Assembly: GCA_025774615.1 (NCBI GenBank)
Contig: JALGVQ010000023.1
Span: 1-19,164, forward strand
Direction of reading: 5' to 3'
Origin: a bacterium
GTDB taxonomy: Bacteria > Blakebacterota > Blakebacteria > Blakebacterales > Blakebacteraceae
Length of the DNA stretch: 19,164 nt
This document shows, in pieces, positions 16,007 through 19,164 of the stretch (positions are counted from its first letter, which is position 1; every line of letters starts with the position of its first letter). The translations under genes and the position numbers were made by a program. The notes beneath the pieces are model-generated. The model did not search any database, had not been told where the DNA came from, and saw only the letters and a program-made list of their open reading frames with translations.

Positions 16007-17275
16007 TCAGACAGGCGGCACGACCTCGAAACGGTGGATGGTGGCATCTCCCTGAGGATTGAGGATATAGAGGCCTGCCGGCCCCCAGTCGAGCGACGCC
16101 TGCGGATAGTCGATGCCGAGCGGGTGTCTTGCAAGCCAGCGGCCGGCCGCATCGAAGAGATCAACCGCCCATTCCTGGGGAATCTCATCCTCCTCCTCGA
16201 TCCCCTCACGCCGGTCGGTCTGGGTCAGCGCAACAAGCGCCGCCCAGTAATGTCCGTCGGGCGAGATGGCGAAGCCGGTGCTCTGGATATCGAACTCGAA
16301 GAACATGCTGAAACTGACCGTGCCGTCATCGTGGGTCGTCTGACGTGTTTCTTCCATCGGCTCGACCGGAATGTACGGCAGGATCCGGTGCACCACCCGT
16401 GCCAGGGTGTTGTCCGGCCTGTAGACCTCGATCCGGTCCTTGCCCATGTAGTTCAGGACCATCGAATCGCCCGGTGTGAATGCGGGGTAGACCTTGTTCA
16501 TCCAGGAACTGAGCATGAAGCCCTCATATTCCTCAACGGTCCCGAATCCGCCGATCCGTTCACCCATCTCATCGAGTATGTCGATGAGGGTCGGTGCCTC
16601 CTCGGAGTCCGCCACACCCATATTGATCGAGACGGTCATTCCTCTCGACTGATCGTGCAGGTACACCGTTCCTGTACGGTCCGTTCTGATCTGTCCCAGA
16701 GCCCGCTGCAGTGTCACCGAATCGAGGAAGAGTCCATCAGTGGTGTACTGTGAGAGTCGACGATTGCCGCCATCAGCAACGAGGATGATCTCACCCGGAA
16801 GCATGGCGAGGGCTGTCGGCTGAGAGAATTCACCCGGCCCCTCCCCCTCGCGACCGAAGGACCCGAGATAGGAACCATCCCTGTCGAACCGCATCACCCT
16901 CATATCTTTCGCGTCCAGCACGAAACGCGTGCCATCACTCGAGGTGATCAGTCCGATCGGCTCGGAGAAGAGAGCCTCAAAATCAGATCCATCAGCGCCC
17001 AGCACCTCTCGTTCGACCAGGGGATGATGATCGATGCCCCAGAGAGGCAGGGCCGGGTTGTAGAGATGGAGCACTCCATCCTCGAGTGCGATCGTGCCTG
17101 TCCACCCGTCTTTCGAACCGCCGCCACAGGCAGTCATAGTCAGAAGAGAGATGGAGATGGCAGAGATGAACGCCAGGATCGGCGGAGAAGCTGAACGTCG
17201 TATGGGTACTGAACAGGCTTGCGAACCGGGTCGTGGAAGGAATCGGGATCGGGTTCGGGATCGACTGAAGATCAT
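16007..17275 (-). CDS. Six-bladed beta-propeller lipoprotein
   Basis: A 422-residue exported protein. The frame opens farther up (17392), into the rRNA methyltransferase gene. The ATG at 17275, with AGGAG 11 bases upstream, is preferred and leaves a 22-base gap. An unusually long basic N-region precedes a hydrophobic stretch (PPILAFISAISISLL) and a lipobox-like TMTAC with Cys50. The mature protein reads as NHL/6-bladed propeller repeats: FVLDAKDMRVMRFDRDGSYLGSFG with GREGEGPGEFSQPTAL, ILVADGGNRRLSQYTTDGLFL, then further blades to about 420. Such proteins are abundant and mostly uncharacterised in FCB-type bacteria; a ligand-binding or scaffolding role at the cell surface is inferred. The second propeller gene at the right edge shares the style and is likely a paralogue. 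Confidence 0.82.
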   Translation of the reverse strand: MIFSRSRTRSRFLPRPGSQACSVPIRRSASPPILAFISAISISLLTMTACGGGSKDGWTGTIALEDGVLHLYNPALPLWGIDHHPLVEREVLGADGSDFEALFSEPIGLITSSDGTRFVLDAKDMRVMRFDRDGSYLGSFGREGEGPGEFSQPTALAMLPGEIILVADGGNRRLSQYTTDGLFLDSVTLQRALGQIRTDRTGTVYLHDQSRGMTVSINMGVADSEEAPTLIDILDEMGERIGGFGTVEEYEGFMLSSWMNKVYPAFTPGDSMVLNYMGKDRIEVYRPDNTLARVVHRILPYIPVEPMEETRQTTHDDGTVSFSMFFEFDIQSTGFAISPDGHYWAALVALTQTDRREGIEEEDEIPQEWAVDLFDAAGRWLARHPLGIDYPQASLDWGPAGLYILNPQGDATIHRFEVVPPV

Positions 17276-17297
17276 CAGAGGGTACTCTCCTGAGATA

Positions 17298-18713
17298 TCA
17301 TTCACGCACGAGAAGGGTGACACACTCCACGTGCGGTGTATGTGGGAACATGTCGATTGGTTGAACGACCTCGAGCCGGTAATTGTTCGCACAGATTTCT
17401 TTCAGATCCGCGGCAAGCGTGGTGGGATTGCAGGAGACGTAGATGATCCGCCCTGCTCCGAGGGTTGCAACCACCTCACGCAGGTCGGGATGAAGACCCG
17501 CACGGGGCGGGTCGAGAACAATGACATCAGGCTCACCCCATATTGCCCCTTCCCGAAGCAGTCCGGTCGCGTCACCCTCGATGAATCGGGCATTCCCTAT
17601 CCCGTTCACTTCCGCATTCGCGGCCGCGTCGACGACCGCCGCTGCCTCCCGCTCGACGCCGATGACCTCACCGGCACGGGATGCCATCAGCAGCGCGATG
17701 GTGCCGGTGCCACAGAAGATATCATAGACACGTTCCTTCCCGGTGAGACCGGCCAGCTCAACCACGGTCTCATAGAGCTGTTCTGTTCCATCTGTATTCG
17801 TCTGGAAAAAGGCCCGGGGAGAAACGCGGAAGGTGAGCCCTCCCACCTGCTCCTCGATATAGCCCGGTCCGACGAGGATCTGCTCCTTCTCACCGGTGGC
17901 GACGTTCGCCCTCGATCGGGACCGGGTATGGGTGACCGTCGTGATTGCCGGAAAGGAGGCTTTCAGATGACCCGCGAGTGTCTCCACTTCGCCGGCTCCG
18001 GCCGGATCGTCGGCGGTTATGATATCCACCAGCCACTGACCGGTCCGCACGCCCTCCCGAACCGTCAGAAAGCGCCAGAACCCGGTATGTCCCCTGGTGG
18101 AATATGGTCTGAATCTGCTGCGGGATGTGCTCTCCTGCACCACTTTCAGGATTTCCGTTGAAAACGGGTCTGGCAGATGACACTCGCTGAGATGGAGTGT
18201 CCGGGACCAGTGACCACGAGGATGCAGGCCGAGCGCGAAGTCTCTCTCCGGGACCGAACCGGGATCCGCCATCTCTTCTGACGTAAGCCATCTCATGTCA
18301 CCGAAGGAGTATTCCATCTTGTTCCGGTACCCGTATATCCGGGGACTTGGCAGGATAGGTTCCACCTCGAGTCCCCTGAATCCCCCGATCCGCCTCAACG
18401 CTTCCCTGGCCTGATCGCCCTTCTCCCGGAGCTGTGCCTCGTAGGTCAGATGCTGCAGGCGACAACCGCCACAGGTGCCGAAATGAACACAGCGAGGTTC
18501 GACTTCCTCGGGGCTCCGACGGAGGACTTCCACCAATCGCGCTTCGGCATGTCGTTTTTTCACCTTGAGGATCTGTGCTGATACCCGTTGTCCGGGGAGA
18601 GCATCGTCCACGAACACCACTCTCCCCTCCTCCGTCCGGCCGATTCCCCGGCCGCCGAAGGCGAGGCTCTCGATATCGAGCTCGATGATCGCTTTCCGTT
18701 TCAGGTCAGTCAT
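17298..18713 (-). CDS. rlmD: 23S rRNA (uracil-5-)-methyltransferase of the RlmD/TrmA family
   Basis: A 471-residue SAM-dependent RNA m5U methyltransferase. It has an N-terminal TRAM domain (about 1-65, FGGRGIGR...VFVDDALPGQRV), the 4Fe-4S cysteines (Cys75, Cys81 and Cys84 in CVHFGTCGGC, with Cys178), FFQTN (302-306) and motif I DIFCGTGT (331-338). These are followed by DPPRAGL (401-407), the catalytic nucleophile Cys428 in YVSCNPTT, and base Glu463 in HVECV. The Fe-S cluster and TRAM domain favour RlmD or the related RlmCD group over TrmA, but the exact target uridine is not certain. The frame runs on to 18932, but the upstream part is atypical and overlaps the divergent propeller gene. ATG 18713 starts right before the TRAM domain, although the GGAG is only one base away. 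It heads the operon with the propeller, DUF255 and M28 genes. Confidence 0.92.
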   Translation of the reverse strand: MTDLKRKAIIELDIESLAFGGRGIGRTEEGRVVFVDDALPGQRVSAQILKVKKRHAEARLVEVLRRSPEEVEPRCVHFGTCGGCRLQHLTYEAQLREKGDQAREALRRIGGFRGLEVEPILPSPRIYGYRNKMEYSFGDMRWLTSEEMADPGSVPERDFALGLHPRGHWSRTLHLSECHLPDPFSTEILKVVQESTSRSRFRPYSTRGHTGFWRFLTVREGVRTGQWLVDIITADDPAGAGEVETLAGHLKASFPAITTVTHTRSRSRANVATGEKEQILVGPGYIEEQVGGLTFRVSPRAFFQTNTDGTEQLYETVVELAGLTGKERVYDIFCGTGTIALLMASRAGEVIGVEREAAAVVDAAANAEVNGIGNARFIEGDATGLLREGAIWGEPDVIVLDPPRAGLHPDLREVVATLGAGRIIYVSCNPTTLAADLKEICANNYRLEVVQPIDMFPHTPHVECVTLLVRE

Positions 18714-18868
18714 ACTCCGAAGGGAAGCATTCCGACCCCGTTCCGGCAATGCAGAAAGGGTGAAAATCCTTCGTCGTCTTTGAACTATTCTGGTATCGGG
18801 TCGTTTGAATACCTTGATGTGATCGATAATCTGTCTGGAAGAACCGAACCAGCGAGGAAATGAACACA

Positions 18869-19164
18869 ATGTCCCGGAAAATCGACTCTCCCGCACAAAG
18901 CCTTTCTCTGATAGTGATGGTCTTTTTTTCATTCATCCTGCTCGGTACCGGCATCGCCTCGGCCCAGGAGGTTCCAGTCATCGAGAACGGTTCACGCGGT
19001 TCGATGAGGAACGCGCCCGAACTCACCGAAGTGGCGGTAGCCGGAGTCGACGGACCGGAAGAGGCGATGTTCTTCCGCCCGATGAATGCCTTTTTCGACT
19101 CCGACGGTAATCTCCTCATCGCCGACGCGGGACAGCACGCCATCCTGGTCTTTGATCGAGATGG
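18869..19164 (+). CDS. Secreted beta-propeller protein, cut by the right edge
   Basis: An open frame without a stop from 18860 to the window end. ATG codons lie at 18860 and 18869; the second is preferred because GAGGA (18854-18858) is 10 bases from it and only one from the first. The visible 98 residues start with a signal peptide (hydrophobic LSLIVMVFFSFILLGTGIA, then ASA and QE as the likely cleavage site). A first propeller-like repeat follows: FFRPMNAFFDSDGNLLIADAGQ and then HAILVFDRDG. This DSDGNLLIAD...VFDRDG pattern matches NHL/6-bladed propeller proteins and the reverse-strand propeller lipoprotein (16007-17275). It is divergent from rlmD across 155 bases in which no convincing promoter was identified. 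The remainder of the gene lies beyond the window. Confidence 0.78.
   Translation, partial: MSRKIDSPAQSLSLIVMVFFSFILLGTGIASAQEVPVIENGSRGSMRNAPELTEVAVAGVDGPEEAMFFRPMNAFFDSDGNLLIADAGQHAILVFDRD

Noticed and set aside
15458-16753. Forward open frame of 431 codons across the DUF255 and propeller genes
   Set aside because: It is antisense to two genes with clear motifs and is rich in His, Arg and Pro as expected for shadow frames in GC-rich DNA.
17094-18161. Forward open frame of 355 codons opposite the rRNA methyltransferase
   Set aside because: Antisense to the catalytic domain of the RlmD-like gene, with no family pattern.
18706-19143. Reverse open frame of 145 codons at the right edge
   Set aside because: Antisense to the signal peptide and first repeat of the truncated propeller gene.
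1-19164. CRISPR arrays, tRNA and rRNA genes, transposases, integrases
   Set aside because: No regularly spaced repeats, tRNA-like cloverleaf, rRNA-like stretch or recombinase motifs were found by reading both strands.

Overview
This 19.2 kb stretch is bacterial chromosomal DNA in two compartments. Positions 1 to about 5840 form an accessory, defence-type island with lower GC. From about 5850 to the end is a GC-rich, densely packed housekeeping and envelope region. Lipobox signal peptides, secreted six-bladed beta-propeller proteins, an M28 peptidase, a DUF255 protein and an RlmD-like rRNA methyltransferase suggest a Gram-negative lineage. The style recalls FCB-group, Gemmatimonadota or Krumholzibacteriota genomes. 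That placement is an inference from gene style only; no rRNA or tRNA is present to fix it.

Island, left to right: (i) a forward cassette of an XRE-type HTH protein (64-612), a 91-residue GIY-YIG-like protein (706-981) and an unrecognised 138-residue protein (995-1411); (ii) a reverse type I HsdM DNA methyltransferase (1403-3484), meeting the cassette tail to tail with a 9-nt overlap and with no hsdS or hsdR in view; (iii) a reverse abiE-type pair, AbiEi antitoxin (4903-5727) and AbiEii nucleotidyltransferase toxin (3665-4906), joined by a 4-nt GTGA overlap. The AbiEii protein is unusually long and seems to carry a C-terminal WYL-like domain. Upstream of abiEi, two 16-nt direct repeats 62 nt apart flank a promoter-like sequence and are good candidate AbiEi operators.

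Junction: between about 5830 and 5990 the sequence changes from AT-rich to GC-rich. It holds what looks like the 3' tail of a lost gene (ending at 5912) and a strong forward intrinsic terminator (5951-5990) with no intact gene in front of it. This is probably the edge of the inserted island.

Host side: a small lipoprotein (6095-6628); a COG0731-type radical SAM protein (6665-7627, reverse); an acyl-CoA dehydrogenase (7778-8929, forward). A reverse cluster follows: class I aminotransferase (10713-11933), LamG-like lipoprotein (9908-10660) and threonine/serine dehydratase (8942-9898). A second reverse operon runs rlmD-like rRNA methyltransferase (17298-18713), beta-propeller lipoprotein (16007-17275), DUF255/thioredoxin-fold protein (13820-15982) and M28 peptidase (12084-13823), with gaps of 22 and 24 nt and a final 4-nt ATGA overlap. 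Divergent from rlmD, a second secreted propeller gene (18869 onward) runs off the right edge.

The best candidates for something new are the GIY-YIG/138-aa cassette next to an apparently solitary HsdM, and the AbiEii-WYL fusion. No transposase, integrase, CRISPR array, tRNA or rRNA was seen.
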